Assembly: GCA_038239305.1 (NCBI GenBank)
Contig: JBBSEW010000001.1
Span: 66,463-130,462, forward strand
Length of the DNA: 64,000 nt
Direction: 5' to 3'
From: JALYUA01 sp038239305
GTDB lineage: Bacteria > Acidobacteriota > Thermoanaerobaculia > UBA5066 > Gp7-AA6
Shown piece by piece: positions 8,427 to 18,652 of the stretch (position 1 is the stretch's first letter; each line of letters starts with the position of its first letter). Both the position numbers and the translations under genes were made by a program. Under the pieces are notes generated by a model. That model worked only from the letters and a program-made list of their open reading frames with translations, did no database searches and was not told the DNA's origin.

Positions 8427-9929
8427 CTATCGTCCCTTCGACGGCGCGGCCGGCGATGTCATCGCGCCGTTCGGATCATCCCCTTCCCGCGACACTTCGG
8501 CGCCGGCGGACGAAAGCACGTGGATGCGATGCGTGCAGCAACCCTTCGCCGGGGGACGCCGGACGACGATGCGGGCCGGCTCGATCTTTTCCCAGGGCCC
8601 CACGAGCGTCTCGAAGAAACGGAGCCGTGTCGCGCGGCCGAGCGTTACGGCGCCGCCGTCCGGACCGAAGACTTCGAATCGATCGAATCCCCCCGCGCGG
8701 ACGTCGCTGATTCCGCCCTGCGGGACGTCCACCTCAACCCAGTTCGATGTGCGGGAAACCATCGATGCGTGCGGCGTCGGATTTTCCGCCGAGAGGGTGA
8801 TCGCCGAGCGCCCCGGATCGATCGCGATCCGGAGGTCGGTGTTGAGGGGATGGCCGAGGAGGATGTCGTTCAGGGCGGCGACCGTGAAAATCCGATCGGC
8901 TTCCGTTCGTCCGGATACCGACACCACGCGTCCCTTCACAAAGCGACGCCCGGCGAGATCCGCCCCGAACCGGTAAACCATGTCGCTCAGGGAAGGCTGC
9001 CGGAACTGCACCCGGTCATTCGGCCGGAACGAGAAGCCTCCGGCGGACAACGGCTCGTGTGGCGTCAGGAGAAACGCCGAAGCGGATTCTTCCTTGAGCG
9101 ACAGATCGTGGGCAAACTCGACGCGGGGATCATTCGTGAGTTGGGCGAGGACGGACTCCGGAAGCCGCCGATCGGGTGATCCTCCCGCGATCCATCGCCC
9201 GCGGGCGGCCGGCCGGTATGCCGCGAGCCAGGGGCGTTCGAGCCCGTCTGTCGCAGCGGGGTCGGCGGCCGCTTCGTCCCCGAATACGAAGGCCACGATC
9301 CCGTCGGCACCGTCGGCGAGCTTGCGGAGGGCGTCGCGCTCGGTTTCCGACGGGATGAAATGCAGGCTCCATGTGAGGAGGTAATTCTTCGGAAGCTTCG
9401 AGCGAAGGCCGAGCAGAAAGGCGCCATAGGCTTCCGCGTTTGCGGCGGAGAACGGGACATCGACGTGGATTCCGCGGAGCGGGCCGAACCGGGCGCCGTC
9501 GCGCAGGGCCGCCTTCATGCCGAGCCCTGCGGCGTCGGTGAGTGCGGCCGCCTTGCGAGGATCCGCGAAAACGCTCCGGGCCTCCTCCCCTGCCGAGATC
9601 ACGAGCGTCACCGCGACCTTCGAAAACGGGTGAGCGGGCGGAGCGATCTCCCTGGGGATCCAGCGATCCCCCTCCGGAGAGAGAGCGGTGTGAGGAATGA
9701 ATACCGACCCGAAACCTCCGTGGGAGAGGGTGGCCTCCTCCGCTCCCCCGCCATTGGCGGTTCCGTCCTCGAACCACACGGCGTCGCCGGCGGAGAGCCG
9801 GGTCTTCGTGCCGGACTGAGAGGAGTGGCAGCCGGCCACCCACAGGGAGCCGGCCGCCGCGGCGATGAAGAGGACGTACCGCGAAAGGGGCGCGCGGCCG
9901 GACGCGAGCTCTGCACGGTTCACTTTCAC
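8427..9929 (-). CDS. Lipoprotein, possibly DUF3142-like
   Basis: A 500-residue protein with a lipoprotein-type signal ending WVAGC (Cys about 33), so probably membrane-anchored. The central part (about 110-290) contains GIHVDVPFSAANAEAYGAF and later LRSKLPKNYLLTWSLHF, which resemble the TIM-barrel-like DUF3142 family; this is recall, not a search. The C-terminal third is beta-rich with no motif I recognise. The GTG start overlaps the stop of the preceding histidine kinase (GTGA), so it is translated with it. It may be an extracytoplasmic partner of that kinase, but nothing in its sequence proves this. Confidence 0.75.
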   Translation of the reverse strand: MKVNRAELASGRAPLSRYVLFIAAAAGSLWVAGCHSSQSGTKTRLSAGDAVWFEDGTANGGGAEEATLSHGGFGSVFIPHTALSPEGDRWIPREIAPPAHPFSKVAVTLVISAGEEARSVFADPRKAAALTDAAGLGMKAALRDGARFGPLRGIHVDVPFSAANAEAYGAFLLGLRSKLPKNYLLTWSLHFIPSETERDALRKLADGADGIVAFVFGDEAAADPAATDGLERPWLAAYRPAARGRWIAGGSPDRRLPESVLAQLTNDPRVEFAHDLSLKEESASAFLLTPHEPLSAGGFSFRPNDRVQFRQPSLSDMVYRFGADLAGRRFVKGRVVSVSGRTEADRIFTVAALNDILLGHPLNTDLRIAIDPGRSAITLSAENPTPHASMVSRTSNWVEVDVPQGGISDVRAGGFDRFEVFGPDGGAVTLGRATRLRFFETLVGPWEKIEPARIVVRRPPAKGCCTHRIHVLSSAGAEVSREGDDPNGAMTSPAAPSKGR

Positions 9930-12900
9930 GAAGGCACCCCCGTTTCGTCTGCTGATGGCGATGGCGATGGCGATTCCGAGGGAAGGTCGAACATCACGCG
10001 AAACCCCCCTTCCTGGCGATTCTCCGCCGTGATCCGGCCCCCGTGCTCCTCGACGATCTTCTTCGCGATGGCGAGACCGAGCCCCGTCCCGCCGCTCTTG
10101 GCGGAGAAGTAGGGGTCGAAGAGCCGGGTCAGATTCCCGGGGACGACTCCCGGCCCCGAATCCTCCACGGTGATGCGCGTGCGCGCCTGATCGCTCAGGG
10201 CGATCAGTGTGATCTCGCCGGTGCGGCCGGAGAGCGCCTCGACCGCGTTGCCGAGAAGGTTCGAAAAGACGCGGCCGAGCAGGCGGGCGTCCGCCTCCGC
10301 GATCAGCCCGTCATCGACGCGCAGATCCCATCGGATGCCGGGAGCCCCGGCATATGCCGCCGCGGCCTCCCGGGCGAGCCGGGACACGTCGGTCCGGCTC
10401 ATCTCCGGCGCCGGCAGACGCGCATAGTCGGAGAACTCGGAGGCGGCGCGTCGGAGCTCTTCGGTCTGACGCAGCACGTTCGACACGCATTCCTCCAGCA
10501 CCGCCTCAAAATTTCCCGTTCCGCGCCTCCACACTTCCCGCAAATGCTCGACCGACAGACGGATCGGAGTCAGCGGATTCTTGATTTCGTGCGCGATGAT
10601 CCGCGCCATCTCCGCCCATGCCGCCAGCCGGTTCGAGCGCACGACGTCCGAGATGTCCTCGAGAACGGCCATGCGCGTGCCTTCGCCGCCGAGCGGGAGC
10701 GGCACGGTGACGACCCGCCACCGCTCGCCGGGATGCGCTTCGATCTCCACAGCCGACAACGATACCGAATCGTCGGCGAGAACGCTCCGGACCGCCGCCA
10801 TCGCTCGCCCCGGAAAGACGTCCTCGATCGTTTCGCCGTCTGAGCGGCCCCCGCCGAGCGCCGCCGCGGCGGGGTTCGCGAGCACGACTGCTCCGTCTTC
10901 CCGGTACGCCACGACGCCCGCGGTCATGTGCGAGAGGAGGGCGGCAAGCCGCTCCTTCTCCGCCGAGAGAGCCTCGGTCTGTTCCTTCAAGCTTCGCGAC
11001 ATGGAGAGAAAGGCTCGCACGAGCTCCCGCAGCTCCTCGTCCGGCGGCTCGGCCAGGCGTGGGGAAAAGTCCCCCGCTGCGACGGCGCGTGTTCCGGCGA
11101 CCAGGTCGGCGACGGGCCGGGCGACGCGGACGGCCAACCGGCCGGCAATCAGGGCCGACACGAGGAACACGAGAAGGCTGAAGGCGGAAACCGCGGCCGT
11201 GAACTGGCTCGCTTCCGCTTCGGCGACCCGCTGCTGGGGCAGGAGCAGGATCGAGAGGAGCGCCGGGCTTCGCACGCCGGGCGCGCCCGGTATCGAGGAG
11301 AGGTCCGTCGTGATTTCCTCGAGCCGGCTCTCGGCCACGATTCGGGAGCCGACCTGCTGACCCGAGCCCGAGAGACCGATGGCGACGTAGGCTGCCGCCG
11401 GCACGCGATCGGGCACGAGCCCCGCCGAATAGAGGTCGCGCCTCGACGTGGCGAGCAGCGTGGAATCGGGGGCATATACCGACAGGTCGTATCCCACGGC
11501 GTTGGCGAGCCACGCGAGGATCTCGTCGTCGATCGAGCCGAGAGCGCCGCGCCCTCCCGTCGCGGACGGGATGTAATCGTCGAGAACCTTTCGGGCGGTC
11601 TCGAGCCCCGTGCGCGCGTGGTCCAGAGTGTCTCTGCCGGAGCGCTCGACGATCGTCGTGCGAATGAAGAACGTCACGGCGAACAGAGGAACCATCACGA
11701 CCAGCACGAACAGACCGACCAGACGTCCCCGGAACGTCCGGAGGCCTTCCGGGAAGAACGTCCCCGAGGAGCGCCGGGCGGCGAGAAATCTCCAGAGAAA
11801 CAGGACCATCGCGACGCCGGCGAGGATCGAGATACCCGGAAGAAGAAGCGCCGCGGTGAGGAGCCGGCCGAAAAAATCAGGGCCCGGCACGGCGACGAGG
11901 CGATATCCGTCCGGGATCGCACGGACTTCTCCCCACAGGTCTTCCCCGCGGAACAGGAGGTGCGCGGACACGGGCTTTCCATGGGCGCGCAGCTCGGCGC
12001 GAACCGGATCGGAGAGCGGCGGGCCGTCGTCCCGGCGCTCTCCGTCCCGCGCGTAATTCGCGATGATGGCCCGGGGCGGATCCTCGGCGTCCGCCCCTCC
12101 CGTGCGCGATTCGCCGAGAACGACCCGGCGGTAAAACTCGATTCGCGGCGGCAGCGGATCCCACTCCGGCCAGTCCGCGGTCGACACGGCGACCGAGCCC
12201 CAGCGCGATCCGTTCGCAAAAAGAGCGACGGTGCGATGAACGAGCGCGACGTCGTAGCGGTCGATCCGAACGGGCCCGCTTCGCAGGGGCCGGCCGAACT
12301 CCGGCTCGGGAATGAGGGAAAACTTGCTCCGCGGCTGGCCCGCGGCGTCGAACACCTCGAACGAGCTCACCGTCGGCTGTCGGTTGTCCCGCTCGCCGTT
12401 CTTCCAGATCCGGTACGCCAGGTCGGACAGGTCCGTCTCCGCGATTGGAGCGGGCAGTTGACGCGCGAGATCGAAAGCCTCGACACTCTCGACGGCGCGT
12501 TCCGCGGCGAAGGCGGCGTCGGCGGAGGCCTGCGTGGGGTCGGGAATCCGGATCGACGCCGCCCGTCGGACGGCCATCGCGACCCGGGAGTGCTCCGAGA
12601 GCGTCGATGCCGCGAGGACGACGAGTAGCGCGGTGCCGGCCGCCAGCCGGGGCCACACGGCCGCTGGTCGATCCCGGACCTCCCCGACGGCTCGGGCCCA
12701 CAGGACGAGCGCGACGAACGTGACACCGACGAGCCCGGTCAGGAAGGCCGGCGAGGGCGTGACCAGCGCGAGGGCTCCCGCGAGCGCCGCGCTCGTCATG
12801 ACGACGGCGAGGCCCAGGCTTCGCCGGTTTCCCGGTGACAGGCTGCTCGAGACGAGGGCGAGGGATCCGAGGACGAGCGCCGTGAGCCCGGCCAGGCGGA

Positions 12901-13909
12901 GGATCGCCGAGGGCGACCCGACGAGACGGGATCCGAGAGCGGGCGGCTGGATCCGCTCCGCGGCGAGCAGCGCGAGACCGAAGAACACGAAACCGGCAGC
13001 GCCCCGGAAAGTTCTCGCCGCGCGGGTCGTCATAGACCGGCGCATGGCCGCAAGTGCAGCGGGAAGAACCGCGAGGCCGCCCGCGAACATCCAGACTCGC
13101 GGCGACGCGAACGCCCTGCCATCGAGCGTCGTCCGGGCTTCGAGCGCCAGGAAAATCAGGAGAAGACCGGCGCCCACGCGCGGCGGGTCATCCGCGCGGC
13201 CGATCAGGAAGATCGCCACCGCCCCGACGAGCAGAAGGGCGTATCGAGCGCCAGGTGGCCGCGTCGATGGAACGGTACCGGATGCGCGCAAGGCGAGGAG
13301 CGGTTTCCCGCCGGCGCTCGAGAGCGTCGGAGCCGGCTCGGCCGGCAGGGGCGCGACGGGGACCCAGTTGAGCGCGCGACCCCGGAGACCGAGGGCCCGG
13401 GCGAAATCCGGCGCCTCGACGGGAATCGTGCGCGCCGCGTAAACAATCCCTGACTGGGGCTGGCCCGGAATCGTCCGGCGCACGAGGAGGGTCAGCGTCG
13501 TCGCACTCCATCGCACGCCCGTCCCGTCGCGATCGAGCAGCCCGGCGAGGGATGAAGGGGCATCGCCCCACCATGCGAGCGAAGTCCCGGCCGGATCCGC
13601 CAGGGCGATCCAGGAACCGGCCGGGGCGTCGCCGAGTGCCTGGCGAGCGGCCGTGAAGAGAGTCAGGCGGTTGATCGCCACGCCGCCGCCCTGCAGCGAA
13701 CGGGCGACGTCGGATCGGGCGGCCAGCGCGCCCGCACGAGCCGCGAGCGCCGCCGCTTCCGCGCGAACCGCCGGAGCGAGAGTTGCCGGCTCCCGGCGCG
13801 CCACCGCGGGCCACGTGACCCACCCGTCCGCGTACGCGAGAGCAAGCGCCGCGATCAACGCCGCGGTGGCGACGGCCGCCGCGAAGGGCGCTCGCCGTTC
13901 GGGCGTCAC
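9926..13909 (-). CDS. Very large NtrY-like membrane sensor histidine kinase
   Basis: A 1,327-residue sensor kinase. In order: one N-terminal membrane helix, an extracytoplasmic loop of about 160 residues, a block of seven or so membrane helices, a second extracytoplasmic region of about 230 residues, further helices flanking a third sensor loop, HAMP, a PAS-like domain, HisKA with the phospho-acceptor His1107 in HEIKNPLTPIRLS, and HATPase_c with NLLGNAVEAL, DSGPGV, FDPYFSAK and GTGLGLAIAKKI. The HEIKNPLTPI motif is typical of NtrY. The GTG at 13909 overlaps the hutU stop (GTGA); the frame is open upstream only as a shadow of hutU. No response regulator is in the window. NtrY proteins are usually 700-800 residues, so the doubled sensor half is unusual. 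Confidence 0.85.
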   Translation of the reverse strand: MTPERRAPFAAAVATAALIAALALAYADGWVTWPAVARREPATLAPAVRAEAAALAARAGALAARSDVARSLQGGGVAINRLTLFTAARQALGDAPAGSWIALADPAGTSLAWWGDAPSSLAGLLDRDGTGVRWSATTLTLLVRRTIPGQPQSGIVYAARTIPVEAPDFARALGLRGRALNWVPVAPLPAEPAPTLSSAGGKPLLALRASGTVPSTRPPGARYALLLVGAVAIFLIGRADDPPRVGAGLLLIFLALEARTTLDGRAFASPRVWMFAGGLAVLPAALAAMRRSMTTRAARTFRGAAGFVFFGLALLAAERIQPPALGSRLVGSPSAILRLAGLTALVLGSLALVSSSLSPGNRRSLGLAVVMTSAALAGALALVTPSPAFLTGLVGVTFVALVLWARAVGEVRDRPAAVWPRLAAGTALLVVLAASTLSEHSRVAMAVRRAASIRIPDPTQASADAAFAAERAVESVEAFDLARQLPAPIAETDLSDLAYRIWKNGERDNRQPTVSSFEVFDAAGQPRSKFSLIPEPEFGRPLRSGPVRIDRYDVALVHRTVALFANGSRWGSVAVSTADWPEWDPLPPRIEFYRRVVLGESRTGGADAEDPPRAIIANYARDGERRDDGPPLSDPVRAELRAHGKPVSAHLLFRGEDLWGEVRAIPDGYRLVAVPGPDFFGRLLTAALLLPGISILAGVAMVLFLWRFLAARRSSGTFFPEGLRTFRGRLVGLFVLVVMVPLFAVTFFIRTTIVERSGRDTLDHARTGLETARKVLDDYIPSATGGRGALGSIDDEILAWLANAVGYDLSVYAPDSTLLATSRRDLYSAGLVPDRVPAAAYVAIGLSGSGQQVGSRIVAESRLEEITTDLSSIPGAPGVRSPALLSILLLPQQRVAEAEASQFTAAVSAFSLLVFLVSALIAGRLAVRVARPVADLVAGTRAVAAGDFSPRLAEPPDEELRELVRAFLSMSRSLKEQTEALSAEKERLAALLSHMTAGVVAYREDGAVVLANPAAAALGGGRSDGETIEDVFPGRAMAAVRSVLADDSVSLSAVEIEAHPGERWRVVTVPLPLGGEGTRMAVLEDISDVVRSNRLAAWAEMARIIAHEIKNPLTPIRLSVEHLREVWRRGTGNFEAVLEECVSNVLRQTEELRRAASEFSDYARLPAPEMSRTDVSRLAREAAAAYAGAPGIRWDLRVDDGLIAEADARLLGRVFSNLLGNAVEALSGRTGEITLIALSDQARTRITVEDSGPGVVPGNLTRLFDPYFSAKSGGTGLGLAIAKKIVEEHGGRITAENRQEGGFRVMFDLPSESPSPSPSADETGVPS

Positions 13910-15591
13910 CGGCGGGGAGCGGGCTCGGGCGTTCCGACCGACGGCAGGTCGAGACCGCGCTCCTGCGCCGTCGCGATGGCCTCGGGGTAGCCCGCATCCG
14001 CGTGGCGCATGACACCCGAGCCCGGATCCGCTCGCAAAACGCGGGCGAGGCGGCGATCCGCATCCGCGGTCCCGTCCGCGACGACCACCATGCCGGCGTG
14101 GATCGAATACCCGATACCCACGCCGCCGCCGTGATGCACGGAAACCCACGTCGCGCCGCATGCCGTATTGAGAAGAGCGTTCAGGATGGGCCAGTCGGCG
14201 ATCGCGTCGGATCCGTCCCGCATCGCTTCGGTTTCGCGGTTGGGCGAGGCCACGGACCCGGCGTCCAGATGATCGCGCCCGATGACGATTGGCGCCTTCA
14301 CCTTGCCTTCGCGGACGAGCTCGTTGAACCGGAGCCCCGCGCGATCCCGCTCGCCATAGCCGAGCCAGCAGATCCGAGCGGGCAGCCCCTGAAACGCGAC
14401 GCGCTCGGCGGCGAGCGTGAGCCAGCGCGCCAGCGCCTTGTCTTCGGGAAAGAGCTCCAGGAGGGCGGCGTCGGTCGCCGCGATATCGGCCGGGTCGCCC
14501 GAGAGCGCCACCCATCGGAAAGGGCCCTTCCCTTCGCAGAAAAGGGGACGGATGTAGAGGGGGACGAATCCCGGTATCCGGAAAGCGTCGGCGACGCCCG
14601 CCTTGAGGGCCTGGCCCCGGAGGTTGTTGCCGTAGTCGAAAGTCACGGCTCCGCGATCCTGGAGGGCGAGCATCGCCCGGACGTGCCGGGCCATCGTCTC
14701 GTAGGAGCGGCGGATGTACTCGGCCGGGTCGTCGGCGCGCAGACGCGCCACGTCCTCGTCGGGGCGGGCTTCCGGGACGTAGCCCGTCAACTCGTCATGG
14801 GCGGACGTCTGGTCGGTCAGGAGGTCGGGCACGACGCCGCGCTCCAGGAGCCGCTCGAGCAGGTCGACCGCGTTCGCACAGACTCCGACGGAGAGGGGCC
14901 GGCGCGCCGCTTTCGCTTCCAGAGCGCGATCGATCGCGGAATCGATCGATGCCTCCCGCACGTCGAGGTAGCGCGTCGCGAGCCGCCGCTCGATGCGCCG
15001 GGGATCGACTTCCGCGATGAGCGCCACGGCGCCGTTCATCGTGGCGGCGAGAGGCTGCGCTCCGCCCATGCCGCCGAGCCCCGCCGTCACGAGCAGCCGA
15101 CCCGCGAGATCTCCCTGGAAGTCTCGAACTCCCGCCGCGGCAAACGTCTCGTACGTCCCCTGCAGGATCCCCTGGCTCCCGATGTAGATCCAGGAGCCGG
15201 CCGTCATCTGCCCGTACATCGTCAGGCCGAGCCCCTCCAGGCGTCGGAACTCGTCCCCGGTCGCCCACGCCGGCACCAGCAGCGAGTTGGCGATCAGGAC
15301 CCGGGGAGCATCCGCATGCGTCCGGAACACGCCGACCGGTTTCCCCGACTGGATAAGAAGCGTCTCGTCGTCCTCGAGCCGTTGGAGCGTTTCGATGATC
15401 CGTTCGAAGGCCTCCCAGTTTCGGGCGGCCTTTCCCGTGCCGCCGTACACGATGAGATCCTCGGGTTTTTCGGCGACGTCGGGATCGAGATTGTTCTCGA
15501 GCATCCGGAGCGCCGCCTCCTGTTGCCAGCCGCGGCAGCGCAGCTGCGAGCCCCGGGCGGCGCGGATCGTTCGAGACTTTGGCCCGGGCAC
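13906..15591 (-). CDS. hutU: Urocanate hydratase
   Basis: Second step of histidine degradation: urocanate to imidazolonepropionate, using tightly bound NAD. The 561 residues match the family. Clear motifs include IVYGGTGKAARNWEAF near the N-terminus, RICWLGYGERDRAGLRFNE, IVIGRDHLDAGSVASP, and the NAD/catalytic region CGATWVSVHHGGGVGIGYS. The GTG start at 15591 has no evident ribosome-binding site, but no shorter start preserves the family N-terminus. It lies 44 bp after hutH and overlaps the kinase gene. hutI and hutG or hutF are not in the window. Confidence 0.96.
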   Translation of the reverse strand: MPGPKSRTIRAARGSQLRCRGWQQEAALRMLENNLDPDVAEKPEDLIVYGGTGKAARNWEAFERIIETLQRLEDDETLLIQSGKPVGVFRTHADAPRVLIANSLLVPAWATGDEFRRLEGLGLTMYGQMTAGSWIYIGSQGILQGTYETFAAAGVRDFQGDLAGRLLVTAGLGGMGGAQPLAATMNGAVALIAEVDPRRIERRLATRYLDVREASIDSAIDRALEAKAARRPLSVGVCANAVDLLERLLERGVVPDLLTDQTSAHDELTGYVPEARPDEDVARLRADDPAEYIRRSYETMARHVRAMLALQDRGAVTFDYGNNLRGQALKAGVADAFRIPGFVPLYIRPLFCEGKGPFRWVALSGDPADIAATDAALLELFPEDKALARWLTLAAERVAFQGLPARICWLGYGERDRAGLRFNELVREGKVKAPIVIGRDHLDAGSVASPNRETEAMRDGSDAIADWPILNALLNTACGATWVSVHHGGGVGIGYSIHAGMVVVADGTADADRRLARVLRADPGSGVMRHADAGYPEAIATAQERGLDLPSVGTPEPAPRR

Positions 15592-15635
15592 GGAGAAATA
15601 GTAGTCGAGAAGCCGGCCGGAGCCCTACCGGAGCC

Positions 15636-17153
15636 CTACCGGAGCGTCTCCGCCAGTCGCTGGACTGCGGGTCCCGACAGGAAGCGCCGGGCCGCCTCCA
15701 GATCCGGAGCGAGCTCGCGGTCGGCGTCCCACGGCCTCACGACACGGCGAAACGCGCGGCGCACCGCTTCGAGAGGTCGCGACGACACGAGCGGTCGGAG
15801 AAACTCCATCGCCTGGAAAGCGGTCATCATCTCGATCGCGAGGACACGTTCGAGGTTCGCGACGATCGCCGCCAGCTTGCGGGCAGCGATCGGAGACATC
15901 GACACGTGATCTTCCTTGTCCGCGGAGGTCGGAATCGAGTCCACGGACGCGGGGTGCGCGAGAGCCTTGTTCTCGGAGACGAGCGCGGCCGCGGTCACTT
16001 GCGCCATCATCAGGCCGGAGTTCAGCCCGCCGTCTTTCACGAGAAAGGCGGGGAGATCCGACAGGGCTGGATTCAGCAGCTTCTCGATCCGGCGCTCGGC
16101 GATGGACGACAGATCCGTCGCCGCGATCGCCGCGTAGTCGAGGACGTATCCGACGGGAGCACCGTGAAAGTTTCCTCCCGAGATGATCTCGGATCCGCGG
16201 GCGAAGACGAGAGGGTTGTCGGTGGCGCTGTTCATCTCCCGCTCGATCGTTTCGCGGGCGTGCGCGAAAGCGTCGCGCGCGGCGCCGTGGACCTGCGGCA
16301 TGCATCGCAGAGCGTAGTTGTCCTGGATTCGGCCGCAACCGCGATGGGAATCGCGGATGGCGCTTCCCGCGAGTAGACCGCGAAGGTTCTCCGCCGCCGC
16401 CAGCGCACCCGGGTGCGGGCGGACACTGACGACCCGCGCGTCGAATGCGGCGTCGGAGCCCCGCGCCGCATCGAGCGAAGCCGCTCCCACGATATCGGCG
16501 ACGCGGGAAAGGTAGAGAGCCCGCTCGAGTGCGAGCCCGCCGACGGCCACCGACATCTGGACGCCGTTGACGAGGGCGAGACCTTCCTTGGCGGCGAGCG
16601 TGACCGGCTTCAGTCGAGCGGCGGCGAGAGCGGCGCGGGCTCCCATGTTCCGACCGCGATATCGGGCCCGGCCCTCTCCCATGAGGCCGAGGGCGAGGTG
16701 CGCGAGCGGGGCCAGGTCGCCCGAGGCGCCGACAGAGCCCTGGCACGGGATCACGGGCAGGACGTCCCGGTCGAGGAGCGCCAGCAGCGCCTCCACCGTC
16801 GACGCCCGTATTCCCGAGAATCCCTTCGCGAGGGCGTTGACGCGCAAAGCGATCATGGCGCGGACAGCGCCGTCGGCGAGCGGATCTCCCACCCCGGCCG
16901 CATGGCTGCGGATCAGGTTGCGCTGCAGAGCCTCGAGATCTCCCGGCGCCACGGCGACGTCGGCGAACTTTCCGAATCCCGTCGTGAGGCCGTACACGCG
17001 CTCCCCGCGCCGCACCGCTCGATCGACGACGCGGCGGGAGGCGTCGATGGCCTTGTGAGCGGACGGGGCGAGCGTCACGCGGGCGCGGCGGGAGGCGATC
17101 TCGCGGAGATCGTTCACCGTGAGTCGGGTTCCCGTGAGGGCGAGAGTACGCAT
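15636..17153 (-). CDS. hutH: Histidine ammonia-lyase
   Basis: Deaminates histidine to urocanate. The 505-residue protein has the MIO-forming Ala143-Ser144-Gly145 triad in GSVGASGDLAPLAHLAL, the catalytic tyrosine in YGLTTGFGKF (about 54-63) and the QDNYALRCMPQVHG motif. I chose the ATG at 17153 because the family begins with a short strand like LALTGTRLTVNDL; the frame is open another 51 codons but that stretch reads into the purA upstream region. It is first in a hutH-hutU-kinase-lipoprotein transcript and diverges from purA. Confidence 0.96.
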   Translation of the reverse strand: MRTLALTGTRLTVNDLREIASRRARVTLAPSAHKAIDASRRVVDRAVRRGERVYGLTTGFGKFADVAVAPGDLEALQRNLIRSHAAGVGDPLADGAVRAMIALRVNALAKGFSGIRASTVEALLALLDRDVLPVIPCQGSVGASGDLAPLAHLALGLMGEGRARYRGRNMGARAALAAARLKPVTLAAKEGLALVNGVQMSVAVGGLALERALYLSRVADIVGAASLDAARGSDAAFDARVVSVRPHPGALAAAENLRGLLAGSAIRDSHRGCGRIQDNYALRCMPQVHGAARDAFAHARETIEREMNSATDNPLVFARGSEIISGGNFHGAPVGYVLDYAAIAATDLSSIAERRIEKLLNPALSDLPAFLVKDGGLNSGLMMAQVTAAALVSENKALAHPASVDSIPTSADKEDHVSMSPIAARKLAAIVANLERVLAIEMMTAFQAMEFLRPLVSSRPLEAVRRAFRRVVRPWDADRELAPDLEAARRFLSGPAVQRLAETLR

Positions 17154-17311
17154 GCGCGGCGCGATTCTACCGAAGCGGGGGCCTGCCATCCGCGCGCCCG
17201 GGCGGCCCTCGCGCGGTGCGCCGGCCGGTGTTACGCTGACTCGCTTTTTCAGCACAGAAAGAACAGGCGAAGCGGGACCCTTCGCCGCGGATCGAGAAGG
17301 GAGCACCGGTC

Positions 17312-18622
17312 GTGAAGGTCGTCGCGATTCTGGGCGGACAGTGGGGAGACGAGGGCAAGGGCAAGATCATCGATCTCCTGTCCGACCGTTTCGACATCGT
17401 CGCGAGATACCACGGCGGGCACAACGCCGGACACACGGTCAAGTTCGGCGACCGCCACTTCGCGCTCCACCTGCTTCCTTCCGGAATCGTGCGCAACCGG
17501 GTCGGCGTGATCGGCCCGGGAGTCGTGGTCGATCCGGACGCACTTCTTTCCGAGATAGCGGCAGTCCGCGCCGAGGGCGTCGAGGTGGGCGACAACCTCG
17601 TCCTCTCCGACCGCGCCCCGGTCATCCTCCCCTACCACCGGCTCCTCGATATGGCGCGGGAGTCGGCGGCGGGCGACGCCAAGCTCGGAACGACCCTGCG
17701 CGGGATCGGGCCCGCGTACGAATCCGTCGCCTCGCGGTACGGGATCCGGATCGCCGACCTCTATCGCCCGGATACGCTCGCGCGCCGCGTCGAAGCTCTC
17801 GCGCGCGAGATGGGAGGTCTGATCCGCACGCTCGGTTCGCTTGACGTGCCGCCGGTGGAGGCCGTTCTCCAGTGGCTCGCCGCGGCCGCGAAGCAGATCG
17901 AGCCCCACGTCCGCGACACGGGACGGTTCCTCCGCGATCACCTCCGGAGCGGCGGCACGCTCCTGGCCGAGGGAGCGCATGGCGCGATGCTCGACGTCTC
18001 CGCGGGCACGTTTCCATTCGTGACGTCCTCGACCTGCACGTCCGCGGGAGTCGCGGCCGGTCTCCACATCTCTCCGCGGGCGCTCGACGCGTCGCTCGTC
18101 GTCCTGAAGGCGTACACGACGCGCGTCGGCGCCGGCCCTCTGCCGACCGAGCTCAACGATGCGACGGGCGAGTTCCTGCGGACCCGGGGCAACGAGTACG
18201 GCACGTCGACCGGACGCCCGCGCCGCACGGGCTGGTTCGACGCCGTGGTGGCGCGTACGGCGGTGGAGCTATCGGGCGCCGGGGCGGTCGCGATCACCAA
18301 GCTCGACGTGCTGGACGACCTCGCGGAGATCCCCGTCTGCGTCGGATACCGGCTCGACGGCCGCGAGATCCCGGACGTGCCGCCCCTCGTCGAGGATGTC
18401 GAGCGGCTCGAGCCGATCTACGAGACGCTTCCCGGCTGGCAGGCGAAAACGACGGCCGCAACGCGGAGCGAAGACCTGCCGCCGGCCGCTCACCGCTACG
18501 TGAAATTCCTCGAGGAGAAAATCGGAGCCCCGGCCGTCTTCATCTCGACGGGCCCACGCCGGGAAGAGACGGTCTGGCGGCTGGACTCCGACTTCATCCG
18601 CGACCTGCCCGCGGCTTCGTAG
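17312..18622 (+). CDS. purA: Adenylosuccinate synthetase
   Basis: Forms adenylosuccinate from IMP and aspartate with GTP, the first committed step to AMP. The 436 residues carry the family start GGQWGDEGKGKIIDLL with its GDEGKGK P-loop, the catalytic GGHNAGHTV, and GPAYESVASRYGIR and GRPRRTGWFDAVVAR later on. The GTG start follows AGAAGGGAG at suitable distance. Monocistronic, divergent from hutH. Confidence 0.97.
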   Translation: MKVVAILGGQWGDEGKGKIIDLLSDRFDIVARYHGGHNAGHTVKFGDRHFALHLLPSGIVRNRVGVIGPGVVVDPDALLSEIAAVRAEGVEVGDNLVLSDRAPVILPYHRLLDMARESAAGDAKLGTTLRGIGPAYESVASRYGIRIADLYRPDTLARRVEALAREMGGLIRTLGSLDVPPVEAVLQWLAAAAKQIEPHVRDTGRFLRDHLRSGGTLLAEGAHGAMLDVSAGTFPFVTSSTCTSAGVAAGLHISPRALDASLVVLKAYTTRVGAGPLPTELNDATGEFLRTRGNEYGTSTGRPRRTGWFDAVVARTAVELSGAGAVAITKLDVLDDLAEIPVCVGYRLDGREIPDVPPLVEDVERLEPIYETLPGWQAKTTAATRSEDLPPAAHRYVKFLEEKIGAPAVFISTGPRREETVWRLDSDFIRDLPAAS

Positions 18623-18652
18623 TGCAGCGCGGTACCTTCGGCCGGAAAGCGC

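Noticed and set aside
13910..14515. Upstream extension of the kinase frame into hutU
   Set aside because: It is the antisense-phase shadow of hutU; the GTGA overlap gives a clean start at 13909.
18623..18652. A riboswitch or leader near purA
   Set aside because: No conserved purine, PreQ1 or other aptamer core is visible upstream of purA or in this short gap.
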